This document shows, piece by piece, positions 43,009-54,424 of a DNA stretch of 64,000 nucleotides. The position numbers were made by a program, and so were the translations under genes. Within the stretch, counting starts at the first letter, position 1, and every line of letters starts with the position of its first letter. The stretch lies in NCBI GenBank assembly GCA_047967505.1, contig CM106539.1. One strand, 5' to 3'. The notes below the pieces were generated by a model. That model did not search any database, had not been told where the DNA came from, and worked only from the letters and a program-made list of their open reading frames with translations. Source of the stretch: Dipteris shenzhenensis. Taxonomy: Eukaryota; Polypodiophyta; Polypodiopsida; Gleicheniales.

Positions 43009-44830
43009 ATGGCTGACATTCCCGTGTTTTGTGGATGGGTTGAAGAAAATCCAAATGAGTATCTTGTGGCTTTCAAGTGCCGTTGTGTTTCTCTCAACTT
43101 GCTTACTGAAGATAGATGGCTGTTGATTCTTCCCACATTTCTAGAGGGTTTGGCTCAAGTGTGGTATGAGAAGCAAGCTGAAGACGTTCGCCAAAGCTGG
43201 CCAAGGTTGACAGCAGTGATGATTGAGTATTTCGGTAAAGAAGAGGAGCCAGAGAATGTCTACCTGCAGGTGGCAAACTTGAAATAGTCAAAAGGTGAGA
43301 CGGCGCATCGATATGTGGATCAAGCGGCCGTGCTCTTGGACCGTTTAATTGCCATGCAAGAGGACAATGCCGGATTTCGAGTTGGAATGACTATTTGTTA
43401 GGCTAACTTGCAGCAGTAGCAAGTGACGAATTCTACCTCAAGCTTAAATGGGAGAATCCAAAAACTATGGTGCTAGCACATGAGATTGCTCAAAAGTTTG
43501 ATAAAGTTCAGTCTCTGACCCTGCTTCAACGAAGATGATTGTCCCTCCGTAACCCCCTCAATTCTTGCAACAACAACCTGGGGGGTCTAACTCAGGGGCA
43601 TACCCCCACCCCTCATCAAGGATGTATCCACTGCCTCCACCTCAAATGTATGATCCTCCCTTAGATGCTTACCCTCAACAAGGAGTACATCCTCAACCTC
43701 TGCCTAGAAGATTTCCCCAGCCTCGCCCATGAGCCCCCCTCGTTCCTACTCCCTCGACCCCTCCTGCTAAGGAGCTCGGAGTTAATGACCTAGCCAAGGC
43801 CCTGAATGATCTTCGGCTTGAGATGGTGGGCATAAAAAATCAAGCCAACCACCCTCCAAGAGACCATGCTAATGTTGTGTGCTACGAGTGCCACCAGAAG
43901 GGTCATTATTGCATGGAATGTCCCAATATTCCAAGGGTGGATCTTTTAAGTGAATCAGGCACTGAGGATTCTAACGTAGAGATCCTTGACCTTGGGAAAA
44001 TAAGTCATACCACCTCGGACCCCTCTCCAAACCGTGGACCAGGCCGCCCTAGGAAGAAGGTCTCCTTCTCAGAGCCCTTAGATGCTGAGATGGCATACCC
44101 ACCAATAGAGAAGACTAAAAGATCTCGCAGGAGTAAGTGGTCGCCTTTGGATTTCCCTATCGGCTCAAGGCAAGAAGACTATTCGGTCGTTCAGGACCTT
44201 GCTCATCGTTCTTTGAGCATCACGCTTCCTCAACTAATAGCATTAAGCCCTAAGGTGAGACGTGAGTTGCAGCAAGGGCTGTCAACAAGGAAGAGCAAGA
44301 AAAAGGGAAAGGTACTAGAGATTTCTTCTATCTCCGAGGAAGTTGATCGGCACCCGCATACAGTAGATGTCATCATAGATAATTGCCATGTCAAAAGTGT
44401 GTGTGTTGATGGGGGAGCTGCATGTAATATCATGGTGCCCCGTATCATGAAGAAGTTGAATTTGAAATGCACAAGGCGTTCCTCCACTCGAATCAAGGTA
44501 GCCAATGGTTGATGACTCGCCACCCTGGGAGTCATTGAGGATTTGCCCATCAGTGTCAATGGGCTGACCACCACTGTCAATTTCTATGTAGTGGACATCG
44601 AAGATATAGCCAGGAGTTACCCAGCCATACTCGGGAGACCATGGTTGAGAAAGAGTGATGCAGTCAGCTATTGGAAGACAGGACACAAATCTTTTGGTGC
44701 TTCTAAGGAGAAGATCCCGGTGCAACCAGGTGCCACAGAACCAGAAGAAGAACATGAGCAAGACAATGATACTCTCTCATGTAAACATGTTGCACTTTTG
44801 CGAGCCATCCTTTTTTCCCAAACTTGAACT
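43009..44830 (+). pseudogene. gag: Ty3/gypsy gag and protease, broken
   Basis: Plus strand: gag start MADIPVFCGWVEENPNEYLV, FLEGLAQVWYEKQ, WPRLTAVMIEYFGKE (capsid) with a stop at 43285; then KGETAHRYVDQAAVLLDRL. A Pro-rich stretch (43550-43740) leads to the nucleocapsid knuckle VVCYECHQKGHYCMECPN (43875-43930). The protease follows: VDVIIDNCHVKSVCVDGGAA (catalytic DGG at about 44408), a stop near 44510, then ISVNGLTTTVNFYVVDIED and YPAILGRPWLRKSDAV. No RT follows before 44.8 kb. Stops rule out function. Confidence 0.85.
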
Positions 44831-45060
44831 TCAAGATGCGCCCCTTCCACTCATGCAAGATGTCATTCTCTTGCTCTTGGGAAGCTTATGTGGACCTTTG
44901 GCCGATCCTTTCATCACTATGTAGTCATTTAAGCTGTAGGTGCAAGGGATCCACTCATCCAATGCATTTCTGGTGTTGTGGAAGACACAAGAGGTCATAG
45001 CATTGCATGGTCTTGTAGCCTTGCTTCTCACCATGCTTGCAGAGGTTGCAATAGCAAGAA
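44831..45060. other. No gene seen
   Basis: Short unassigned sequence between the gypsy protease remains and the minisatellite. Confidence 0.4.
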
Positions 45061-45297
45061 TGGGAGTCCTACATAGAGCAATGCAGCTCCAATAGAGGCA
45101 CAAAAGAGGGAGAAGGAGAGCGACAAAGCAGCAGTAGCAATAAAGGCACAAGAGAGGGAGAAGGAGAGGGACAGAGCAGCTCCAACAAAGGCACAAAATA
45201 GGAAGAAGGAGAGGGACAGAGCAACAGCAACAGAGGCACAGGAGAGGGAGAAGGAGAGGGATAGAGCAGCTCCAACAGAGGCACAGGAGAGGGAGAG

Positions 45298-45340
<43 letters not shown>
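45061..45340 (+). repeat. Minisatellite of about 58 bases ending in (GA)n
   Basis: Four to five units of GAGGCACAAGAGAGGGAGAA followed by GGAGAGGGACAGAGCAGC, alternating AGCTCCAACA and AGCAACAGCAACA spacers, then a (GA)n tract at 45297-45338. Open frames on both strands come from the repeat. Confidence 0.9.
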
Positions 45341-45341
<1 letters not shown>

Positions 45342-45929
45342 TTATAGCAAGCAGGTCAAAGCAGGAGGGAGAAGAGAAAGAGGGGGAAGAGGGAAAATGC
45401 ATGGGATTTGGTTCAAATGGAGTGATTTGGCTAGTTGGACCAGAACAGTGGGGAGCAGAGGCCCTAGAAAGAGGGAGGGGAGAAGAAAAATTTGCCAGAA
45501 GGGCCCTACCATCCCATTGAAGACAGTTTTGGGCTCATGTGGTGGAGGTGCACTTGGTAGGAGGGTCAAACATGGGTTAAGAGGGGGGGGATCATTTGGG
45601 TGGTTGCTAGTGAACAGGGAGCAACCAATAGGGGCTCTCTACAGGCCTGCCCGCCCTCCACCTTAACATACCATTGCCCCACACCTTCTAGCACTCTCAT
45701 TGGTACACCTCAAATCACTCTCTAATCCCTTGAAATTAGGAAACACTAATTGGAAGCCCTTTTGAGACCCCAATTCTCCCCTAATGAACTTGATGTTGGT
45801 ATAAGCATCACGACATAGGAACTAAGGAAATGGGTTGGTTCCATAATCCTCATGCCACAATCAAGCCTGAAACTTCAATCAGCCGAAACAAGTCAAATAT
45901 CCAAGAAAAGTGGTCACTAGAAGCGTCGA

Positions 45930-47909
45930 GTGAGAGCTTGTAGGAGTGTTTCAGAACTCATGTTTATCCATGATGAACACTATGGTGCTATGGGTGAAGT
46001 GTTTATAAAGAAAATGTTGGAGTCTATTATACAACATCCAAAATTCAAAAGTCTAAAATCAGAGATAACATTTGAGTCAATGAACAAAGTTGTGGAGCAT
46101 TTCAATGCAACTAGTGCACAGGGAGTTTGTGATACTGCAGGGATAAGTACAAGGGCATATCAGCTCATATTCAAGAGCTTAAAAATAGCATGTCTTTTTG
46201 TGGGAGCAAAAGTTAAAGCCCCTCTTCCTAAATTGACTGATGTTGATAAGGCTAGGCATGCACTCATTTTGAGCGTACTTGATTTAGTCGATGAGCCCCA
46301 GCATGTATGTAGTACACTAACTTTGAAAACAAAGGCTAGAGAGACTAAAGAATTGGAATTGACAGTCAATAATAACTTTGTGATGGATGTTCGAAGAGTT
46401 CTGCAAGCCATGGTGAAGTTTTATGATATGCCTATGGAAGAATGCAATGGTACTCTGAAGATTGTACTAAAGCTTGATGAAAGTGAGGTGGTCAAAGGTC
46501 AAAAATTGGAAAGAGTTAGTTTGACAATGATGAATAGAATATAAACCTTGAAATTGAGCTTGATGATGCAAGCAATAATGCAAAAAGACTTAGAATATTT
46601 TGAAATAACATGTGAGTTTTTTTTGCAGGTGCCGAAAGAGTCACATTCAATTTTGAAGTGGTTTTTTGACCAAACCAACATCCCAAGTGTGATCAAAGGT
46701 CATAACAATGGTGAGCTACTTGAAGTTGAGGGCTATGGATCCTATCGTGTAGAATGGCATCTAGCTGCTAACCTCAAGACTATTAAATGTATGTTTAATG
46801 TGGCACATGGAGCAAATACAAGCCATCCTTGTCCACTGTGCATGCAAACGAGAGTACCTACAAAGGGTGGTAAAAAGAATCAAAACCAATGGGCCTCTGA
46901 ACTTGCAGAGATAGATCAAACTAAGGCACCAGATATGGATGCTCCAAGGAAAGATCCATCGTCGAGCCCAATTCTTAAAATTCCTCTTGAGCGAGTACAC
47001 ATTTGTGCGCTTCATGCTATTGTGAGAATAATTGAAAAGTTGGTGCATCTATACATCATTGATGCATATAACTTGAAGCCCCAACAAGAGAGTGAGAGGA
47101 TGATTGCAAGAATTGAAAAGGTTCTTTCAAATATGGGACTACACTCTGGGCAAGTAAAGATTACAAAAGATGGAAAAAGATATGGAAAAATAGGCAATGT
47201 TCCTTGTAAGCCAAGCTTTGGTGGTGTCAAGGCTTTAAAATTCCTTTCTGCAAAGAAGAAGAATGACAAGCTCAAATGTGCTAATGAGTTTGATGTATGG
47301 AGAAAGTTACACAATGCCTGTTGTGAACGAGGGGGAAGGGACAAAAAAGACTCGAAAAGGTGCGAGTGTGGTTAGCTCTTGATAGCTTAGTACCTTTACT
47401 ACAAAAGAAAAGATTCAAAGAAGATGATGCACAATGTTTCATCAATGTTGTGAATGACTTTAGTTGGAATATGGAGATAGCTTGGGGAAAGAATCATTTC
47501 ACATAGTACATGGTAATCTTTAACTTGGACATTGAGATGCGCATATTGAATGGTCAAATATTTACTGGTTTGTTTTTCTATTTGGTAGCACATATTATAT
47601 GCTCATGCACCATACATGGCATAGAATTATGGAAGCATCGGAGTGTGGTCTACTCAGGGCATGCTACTCAGGGCATGGAAAGATCGCATTGGCAAGCACG
47701 TTGTGCATATAATAGAGCAACCCAACACGGGGGTGGTAGAACTAAGTCAAGCGCAATGGTTCAATTGGTTCAATGGTGGTACAGGCGTATCGAAATAAGA
47801 GCAGCTACAACACTAGCATTCAAAGAGTCCTTAGTGTCCCATGCAGTGCAAGATGTTAACGTAGAACATCAAAGAAGAATATACAGCTCATCAAATGCAA
47901 GATAGAATC
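45930..47909 (+). pseudogene. Transposase-like gene of unplaced family, broken
   Basis: Plus strand, three main blocks. Block 1 (45930-46544, 204 codons): FESMNKVVEHFNATSAQGVC and LKIVLKLDESEVVKGQKLER. Block 2 (46628-47375) begins after an acceptor (TTTTTTTGCAG): LKWFFDQTNIPSVIKG, EGYGSYRVEWHLAANLKTIK and HPCPLCMQTRVPTKGG. Block 3, after a frameshift and a TAG, has DAQCFINVVNDFSWNMEIAW and HATQGMERSHWQARCAYNRA then TQHGGG. The Cys pair CPLC, the conserved LDESEV and the ME(R/K)SHWQAR...TQHGGG box suggest a cut-and-paste transposase of a kind seen in uncharacterised eukaryotic elements. I cannot assign a superfamily or point to the full catalytic triad. Confidence 0.6.
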
Positions 47910-48335
47910 ATGCAAGTTGGCGTGCAACTCATCATAGACAAGGGCGCATATGGGTGGAGACAGATGAAAATGATGGTGTAGACTCTTCCAATGTGGATGC
48001 CCAAAGTTTCAAAACTTATTTGTAATTTTAGTTATGTGATTTGTAGTAAAGCCAACGTATAATGGATGTGAGTTGCAGTATAAATGAGAAATTTTGTGTT
48101 ATGGGATGTTAATTATAAGTATTTAGCTCAAGTTTGCACTAATTTTACTTTTTAAAGGGTTTTTATTGAAACAAGTATTTTTAAAAAATTAGGGTTTTTG
48201 TCCCTGTATAAGAGAATGCACCCTCATTTTCATTTCACTGTTTAAAGAGCTCTCCACTCCCACACCACCTCCCACTTGCCCCTGAGATTTCCACCCTATC
48301 TCTTGCACCCTCACGCTTTCTCTTGCACACTCTCT
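47910..48335. other. No gene seen
   Basis: AT-rich 3' flank of the transposase-like gene, then a CT-rich stretch (48230-48340) leading into the histone-like pseudogene. Confidence 0.45.
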
Positions 48336-48339
48336 CCAT

Positions 48340-49107
48340 CCCCCATGGCCAAGTCCAAGATCAAGGCACCATGGAGACTGGCACAGCGAGACCCAAACTC
48401 TAGACTTAGAGATAGAGAGTGATAGCCCCCCCCCTCTCCCCTCGATGATCCCTGTCGAAGGGAGAAACTGCCAATTCGGAAGCCAGACAAGGAGCAAGAG
48501 GGACAGAGGAAGGCACAAGAGGAGGGACAGAGGAGGGCACAAGAAGATCCTCTGACAGAGATGGATGATTCGGAGAGCACAGAGGAGGAGCGTGTGGAAG
48601 AGGAAAAACAAAGGATAGAGCAGAGGACCAAGAGAAGAACAGACAATCAGGGTCCACGCCAACGGGGGAGAGGTGCCCGAGCTCCAAGTGCAAGTCAAAG
48701 AGGCCCTCAACATCCAGGAAGAGGCCCTCCACATCGAGGGCAAAGAGGCCCTCCTCTAGTGAGGTAGTACAGATTCAAGCCTGGGATAGTGGCACTACGG
48801 GAGACTAGAAAGTTTTAGAAGTCCATTGATCTGATGATCTCGATGGCTAGCTTCGCAAGGGTGGTACGTGAGTTCATGCAGGACCTCAACCTTAGCGCAA
48901 TGTCCCGATTTTACAGGCGCAGAGTTGTGGAGGCTCCCTGGCGTATTTCCAGAGGTGCCTTGCCTGTGCTATAGCATGCATCTGAGGCTACCTCTAGTAG
49001 ACCTCATGGATGACACCCAACTGGCTGCCATCCATAGGAAAAGGGTCACGGTGACCGCTGCAGACATGCAATCTATTGTATGTCTTAGGAAGCCCAAGGG
49101 CACATAG
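48340..49107 (+). pseudogene. Histone H3/CENH3-like processed pseudogene
   Basis: From ATG at 48343 (MAKSKIKAPWRLAQRD) the plus strand has a long, decayed N-terminal tail, rich in Glu/Arg and then, in another frame, SKRPSTSRKRPSTSRAKRPS. The histone fold follows: YRFKPGIVALRETRKF, a stop, KSIDLMISMASFARVVREFM, QDLN, then after a frame change LVDLMDDTQLAAIHRKRVTV followed by TAADMQ. These match the alpha-N helix, loop 1 and alpha-2/alpha-3 of histone H3. Divergence from canonical H3 (LVDLMDDTQLAAIHRKRVTV in place of the near-invariant H3 sequence) points to a centromeric H3 ancestor. The fold is uninterrupted by introns, so a retrocopy is likely; frameshifts and stops make it a pseudogene. Confidence 0.7.
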
Positions 49108-49122
49108 GGATTTTGTATGCTC

Positions 49123-49200
49123 CACCTTGTACTCTACCTCTGCGCATCTATCTTGTACTCTACCTACGGGCATCTACCTTGTACTCTGCCTACAGGCATC
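49123..49200 (+). repeat. Tandem repeat of about 31 bases
   Basis: Three units of CTTGTACTCTACCTACGGGC followed by ATCTAC directly after the histone-like pseudogene. Confidence 0.85.
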
Positions 49201-49561
49201 AATATAATAAAATGTCTTTTTTAGAATTGTCTTTGCATGTGCAATCTTAAATTTATTTTCAATGTATTTGCAATCTATTAATTTACTTACATGCACTCTT
49301 AATGTATACAAAAGCAAAATGAAATAATAAACATCAAATCTTAATAGAGCATGCAAAAGGAAATAATACTCAATTTTACTTAAGATAGAAAAGGAAACAA
49401 TGTTATGTAAACGGGAAGAGAAAATTATTTGAAAATGGTATTCTTTATTTACATTGAGTAGTATCACAAAGATCATCAAAGCTTGAATGCCTAAGCTACT
49501 CTAGTCTACGCTTCTTCCTGCTTGGCTCATATCCCTTTTTTGCTTGTTGAAGCAAAGAGGG
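49201..49561. other. No gene seen
   Basis: AT-rich. It probably includes the 3' end of the minus-strand gene at 49562. Confidence 0.45.
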
Positions 49562-49987
49562 CTACACAATTTCATTCTCTATAGCCAAGGGATCTGTAAT
49601 GCCAGCTAGCCCTACAATAGCTATAATACTATGAAGTGGACCAGATCGTGTGTCTAAGAACAAAAATAAAGCTACACTATGCCTAATCAGAACAACATGA
49701 TCGGCAGTAGGATGGATGGGCCTCATCTTCACCATCCGACTAAGGACCGTGAACATGTTTATCTTTCCATCTGGCGATAATTGTCGATGGAACACCAAAA
49801 TGTGTTGAGCCACTCTATTGATGTAGTGGCCGATCGATGCCATCCCCCCACCAGAAGACCCTCTGGTTCCACCCTTGCGTCTGGCATACTCATCAACCCA
49901 TAAAATATCCTGCAACCAACATATTACATCAAAATTCAAAGATTATATAAATCAATAAAATATCAATTTTCAAGAATTAATAAGAAT

Positions 49988-50272
49988 AAGGGTTTTTTTC
50001 CACAAGTAAAAATCATATCTTTAAGAAATCTTATTTGGGAGGCCACTGGGACCCTAGCAACCATGCCCATAAATTTCATGCCCAAAAAACCCCTACAAGC
50101 CCAAAATTCGACATCATGCGTCCAGAGCCCAGTTTCCTAAAAAATCCGACATCATACAGGGGTTTTTGGGGCATGAAATTTATGGGCATGGTTGCTAGGG
50201 TCCCAGTGGCCTCCCAAAAAATATTTCTTAAAGTTATGATTTTAATCTGTGAAAAAACCATAACCCTATTTA
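49988..50272. repeat. Foldback element 1 (arms about 110 bases)
   Basis: The left arm (49988-50095) includes TTTGGGAGGCCACTGGGACC then CTAGCAACCATGCCCATAAA and TTTCATGCCCAAAAAACCCC. The right arm (50155-50272) is its near-perfect reverse complement, with a loop of about 60 bases. The outer arms (ATCATATCTTTAAGAAAT against ATTTCTTAAAGTTATGAT) are less exact. It lies in the intron of the acidic gene. Confidence 0.9.
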
Positions 50273-50379
50273 CACAAATGGAATGGGAGGGGCAAGTGGC
50301 AAGGGCAAGTGGTAGGGCAAGTGTGACATTGACAGGATGTTCTGGGTTCAAAATCATAACATTTGGTTGGGTTTTGTAA

Positions 50380-50640
50380 CCTAAACCCTCAATCTTATTT
50401 TTCATTCCCTAAATCAAATTTGGGAGCCTCTGACACCCTAGAAACCATGCTTTTCAAGCCAAAAACCCCCCATGTAAACCTAAATCTGACACCATGTGAC
50501 CAAAGCCCTGTTTCAGCTTCCAAATTTGATTTAGGGAATGAAAAATAAGATGTGGATGTCTTGGGTTGAAAAGTCATAAAATTTTCTTGGGTTTTCTACT
50601 CTAAGCCCTAAACCCTATTTTTAATTCCCTACCAGTTGAA
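50380..50640. repeat. Foldback element 2, related to element 1
   Basis: Arms CTTATTTTTCATTCCCTAAA then TCAAATTTGG (50394-50423) and their complement at 50520-50550. The interior (GGGAGCCTCTGACACCCTAG then AAACCATGC...CAAAAACCCCC and CTGACACCATG...AAAGCCCTGTTTC) follows the same order as element 1. So both descend from one family of foldback/MITE-like repeats. Confidence 0.8.
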
Positions 50641-51955
50641 GAAAAGGCAATGATTTTTGTTCCTAAATGGAACCTAGAGTTATACTAATGATTTTCAATC
50701 ACATGATGAAGCTGGCAAAGCTACATACCTTTTCTGCCTCATCGCAGAGTGTGTCCGCTACTACAGTGTCCAACTAGACTCCCTTTTGTGGTTGATCTTG
50801 AACTTCATGTTGGCTTGAGGTGCCAGCTTCTTCATCTCTGTCCTCGAACAATTCCCTCTTCAAATTCATGAACTGCTCATTGGACATGTCATACTCTGGT
50901 GCGGCATCCTCGATTGCCTTCTGTGTTAGTTGAATTGCCTCCAGATCCGTGAGGCTCAAGTCATCAAAGCGTGCAATCTCATCGATTGCTGGATTCACTG
51001 GAGCATCAAAGTCAATGACATCATCAAAAGGGTCATTCGAGAGGCGACAGAGCACCTTGTCCTCTCGGAGACCGGTTTCTTCCATCACTTCCAATAGGGT
51101 AAGGTATTCTTCACCCTCAATCCTGATTGGATCAGCTGAAGCAAGGTGTGGCTTGCTTGCTGCCTCATCTGGATTAGAGGTAGAGGATGGATATGCACGA
51201 GTCGGATATGAAGATAAGATGGCCTTGCTTTCAACTTGCTCCTCAGCTAGGCTACTAATAGTATGCTCCTCAGGCTCCAAGTCTAGGTTTAGGTCATCTT
51301 CTCCACCACTTGTTGATGGACCTGCTCCACCACTTGTGGATGCAAGAACCTCGGGCTGCTCGCCAACATCCTCACCATCAAACTTGCTAGTCGCAAGGAG
51401 AACAGTAAGGGCTGCATCTCTCTCAATCAAATGAATTGGGGAAGATGAATCATCCCCGATGGGAATAGCGTACTCATGGAGAGAGAGAGAGAGGGACATT
51501 ATCCATGGCCCTACCTAGTGTCTTCTTGAAGTTAGCACTCTGGTCAAAAGAGCTCAAAATATCCAATGAAACCCATTGGTGAGGGGAGTTAGCAATCGTG
51601 ACAGATTGCCCATGGATAAGTCTATCAAAAAATTGAAGAGAGGGATTATCAGCAGGAAGGAGAGCTCTCAAGTGTGACTCAAGATGGAATGCTTTGTAGA
51701 AGATAGGATAAATCTGATCTGCAAAGGCATGGGAATCAGTGGGATGAAATCCACTCGTCAAAAGCCTCGCTAGGGGAAGCCATGAGTGTAGGAGGATGCT
51801 TGAGAAGACGAAAGAGGAGGCTGTGGAATGCAAGGTTACTCAAGAGTGGGAAACTGAAAATGTGAAAATGACCTTAGAAGTGTACTTTATAAATGGACAT
51901 TGCCCTTAAAAGTGCTCTTACTTACAATATTTTTATATTTATTGTTTTTTCTTTG

Positions 51956-52360
<405 letters not shown>

Positions 52361-52406
52361 CGATGATCATCTTGTTGCCATGTTGCCCTTAGCTATCTAT
52401 GTCATG

Positions 52407-52845
52407 GACATTGATTTTACATATACACTTTTTGTATTTTGTTAGCGGCTCCACTCTTTGGATCAGTTGTATATGGGTTTTTTTTTCAATCTCATAGTCT
52501 CTCAAAGACCTTAATTAACTTTCTTATTTTTGTCTTTCTCAACTTAGAGGTGCAAATGAATAAATGCAATCTTAACTCTCTCTCTCTCTCTTCCCATTCT
52601 CTACCTCTCTCTCTCTATCCCACTCTCCACCTCTCTCTTTCTGTTCCTGTCTCCATTGTCATGGACATTGATTTCATGTATACACTTTTTGTATTTTGTT
52701 AGCGGATCCACCCTTTGGATCAATTGTATCTGGGTTTTTTTTTCAATCTCTTAGTCTCTCAAAGACCTTAATTAACTTTCCTATTTTTCTCTTTCTCAAC
52801 TTAGAGGTGCAAATGAATAAATGCAATCTTAACTCTCTCTGTCTC
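52407..52845 (+). repeat. Tandem duplication with 254-base period
   Basis: A 180-base segment from ATGGACATTGATTT(T/C)A(C/T)(A/G)TATACACT through TTGTATTTTGTTAGCGG and CTCAAAGACCTTAATTAACT to AAATGCAATCTTAACTCTCT occurs at 52407-52590 and 52661-52845, separated by CT-rich sequence. Confidence 0.92.
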
Positions 52846-52899
52846 CCTTTGTATCCCTCCCCCTCCCTCTGTCTCTAAGAGGCCCTTTATGTCCCTGAC

Positions 52900-52984
52900 T
52901 GCTTTCTCTCTCTCTCTCTCTCTCTTCATACATCTAACTCTGTCTCATGGCTAGGTGCATTATTTGTGTCGCTTTTTGTACTCT

Positions 52985-53022
<38 letters not shown>

Positions 53023-53382
53023 CTCTCTTGCATGCTCTATTTGCTATCTATCTCGAGCTCACACACTCTCTGTCTTGCACAATACAGATATACAAATATC
53101 CACACAAATTTAAAATTACAAATATAATCGCTTTATCATTCATAGACCATAGAGAGCCATCAATCTTGAGGTGCATACTTAATTTAAAAAATATTAACAA
53201 TAAATGAAACAACACTTTGTATTATATATGATTTATGTTCATACATGTAACAATGCCTCATTGCCAAGTGCATTGTTGAAGCACTAAGGATCCAAGAAAC
53301 TGGATATCATATGAAATACCTGCCATCATGTCTCTACTATGTCTAGAGTATGGGGGGGACAAAAACAACATAGCAGTTTGGA

Positions 53383-53422
<40 letters not shown>
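52900..53422 (+). repeat. Further (CT)n tracts
   Basis: (CT)n at 52903-52925, 52991-53020 and 53387-53423, with no gene between them. Confidence 0.95.
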
Positions 53423-53426
<4 letters not shown>

Positions 53427-53650
53427 CCTTCCTCTATCTATCCCTCCTATACCAGTGAAGAAAAAAATGTCAAAAATCATATTGTAGTTTTATATATCAT
53501 CTACCTCAATCTCTCCCTCTTCCGTGTCTCTTGTAACAAACATATAGACAAAGTGTGATACAAGAACGTATCTACTTAATACAAACAAAACTTTCAAGAC
53601 GAAATCACTTCATTACCTAGCTGGAAAGTATGTGTTTCTTCTTCTGCAGT

Positions 53651-53845
53651 TGACTCTATATACTCCAAAAAGGTAGAGAAAGACCCGAAAATAATAGAAC
53701 ACCCGCCTTTCTCACTCCTTCGAAGTAGATTTAGGTTGCAACTTCAGGAGGTGACTCTCTATACTCCAAAAAGGTGAGGAAAGAACCGAAAATGAGAGAA
53801 CACATGTTTTTCTCACTCCTTCCAAGCAGATTTAGGTCACAACTT
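53651..53845 (+). repeat. Tandem duplication with about 102-base period
   Basis: GACTCT(A/C)TATACTCCAAAAAGG through CCGAAAAT and TTTCTCACTCCTTC to AGATTTAGGT(T/C)(G/A)CAACTT occurs twice (53651-53743 and 53753-53844). Confidence 0.9.
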
Positions 53846-54420
53846 TAGTTTCTAAGAGAGTGAAATAAGTAGAGAATGAATGGAAGAGAAGAGGGATGAA
53901 TAGAGCTTTGACAGAAGTTTCTCTGAGAGATTTTTGAATGTGGATGAGCAAAGAGGAGAGAGAATGACTAAGCAAGAGTGGAAAGAAGATATTTTGAAAC
54001 CAGCTGCTAGAAAGTGGCGGTGAATGTTTGAAACGTTTTGGAAGAGAGAGAATAGGGGGAGAGCTGGTTAGGAAGTCAAAGTTTGGGCCAAATGGTTGAA
54101 CCAAATGGAAAACATGAGCATAGTTTTAGCTAGGGGATAGTTTGCCCTAGGAGGAAAACAAGGAGGCCTGACATGGTCAGGGTAGGCCTAACAAAGATAA
54201 TTTTTTATTGTGAACCACTAATGACATTTTTTGGGATATTTTGAAAAAAATATGAAATTTTCCCTAGATTTGGGGAGCCTCTGTTATAGAGAAGTCCACA
54301 TGGCATAATCTTCTTCATGGATACCATATTCCCTTATCCAAGCCTCTAATATTTTAGTAATTCTCCAAAGGGCCCCTTTTTGAGTTCAAAATTTTTGTAA
54401 TGGGGTTTTCGTTGGTCCAC
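53846..54420. other. No gene seen
   Basis: Purine-rich then AT-rich. A 90-codon minus frame (54104-53832) is Ser/Leu/Phe-rich without a domain. Confidence 0.4.
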
Positions 54421-54424
54421 AAAG

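Larger units (their letters stand above)
49562..51833 (-). pseudogene. Unidentified two-exon acidic protein gene, broken
   Basis: Minus-strand exon 1 starts at 51833 (MHSTASSFVFSSILLHSWLP), continues FADQIYPIFYKAFHLES, and meets a (CT)n tract at 51478-51494 where the frame slips. It resumes with LHEYAIPIGDDSSSPIHLIE, a Ser/Gly/Glu-rich acidic middle, EYLTLLEVMEETGLREDKVL and MSNEQFMNLKRELFEDRDEE. A TAG at about 50776 interrupts LDTVVADTLCDEAEK, which ends in a good donor (AAAGGTATGT). Exon 2 begins after TTGCAG at about 49919 with DILWVDEYARRKGGTRGSSG and runs to 49562. I recognise no domain. It lies 1.7 kb from, and converges with, the transposase-like gene, so it could be the second gene of the same transposon. 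Confidence 0.55.

Noticed and set aside
45028-45402. Minus-strand frame rich in LSLSFSL repeats
   Set aside because: Opposite strand of the 58-base minisatellite and (GA)n tract.
48189-48743. 184-codon minus-strand open frame
   Set aside because: Ser/Leu/Pro-rich shadow of the plus-strand histone-like pseudogene; the plus strand holds recognisable H3 sequence.
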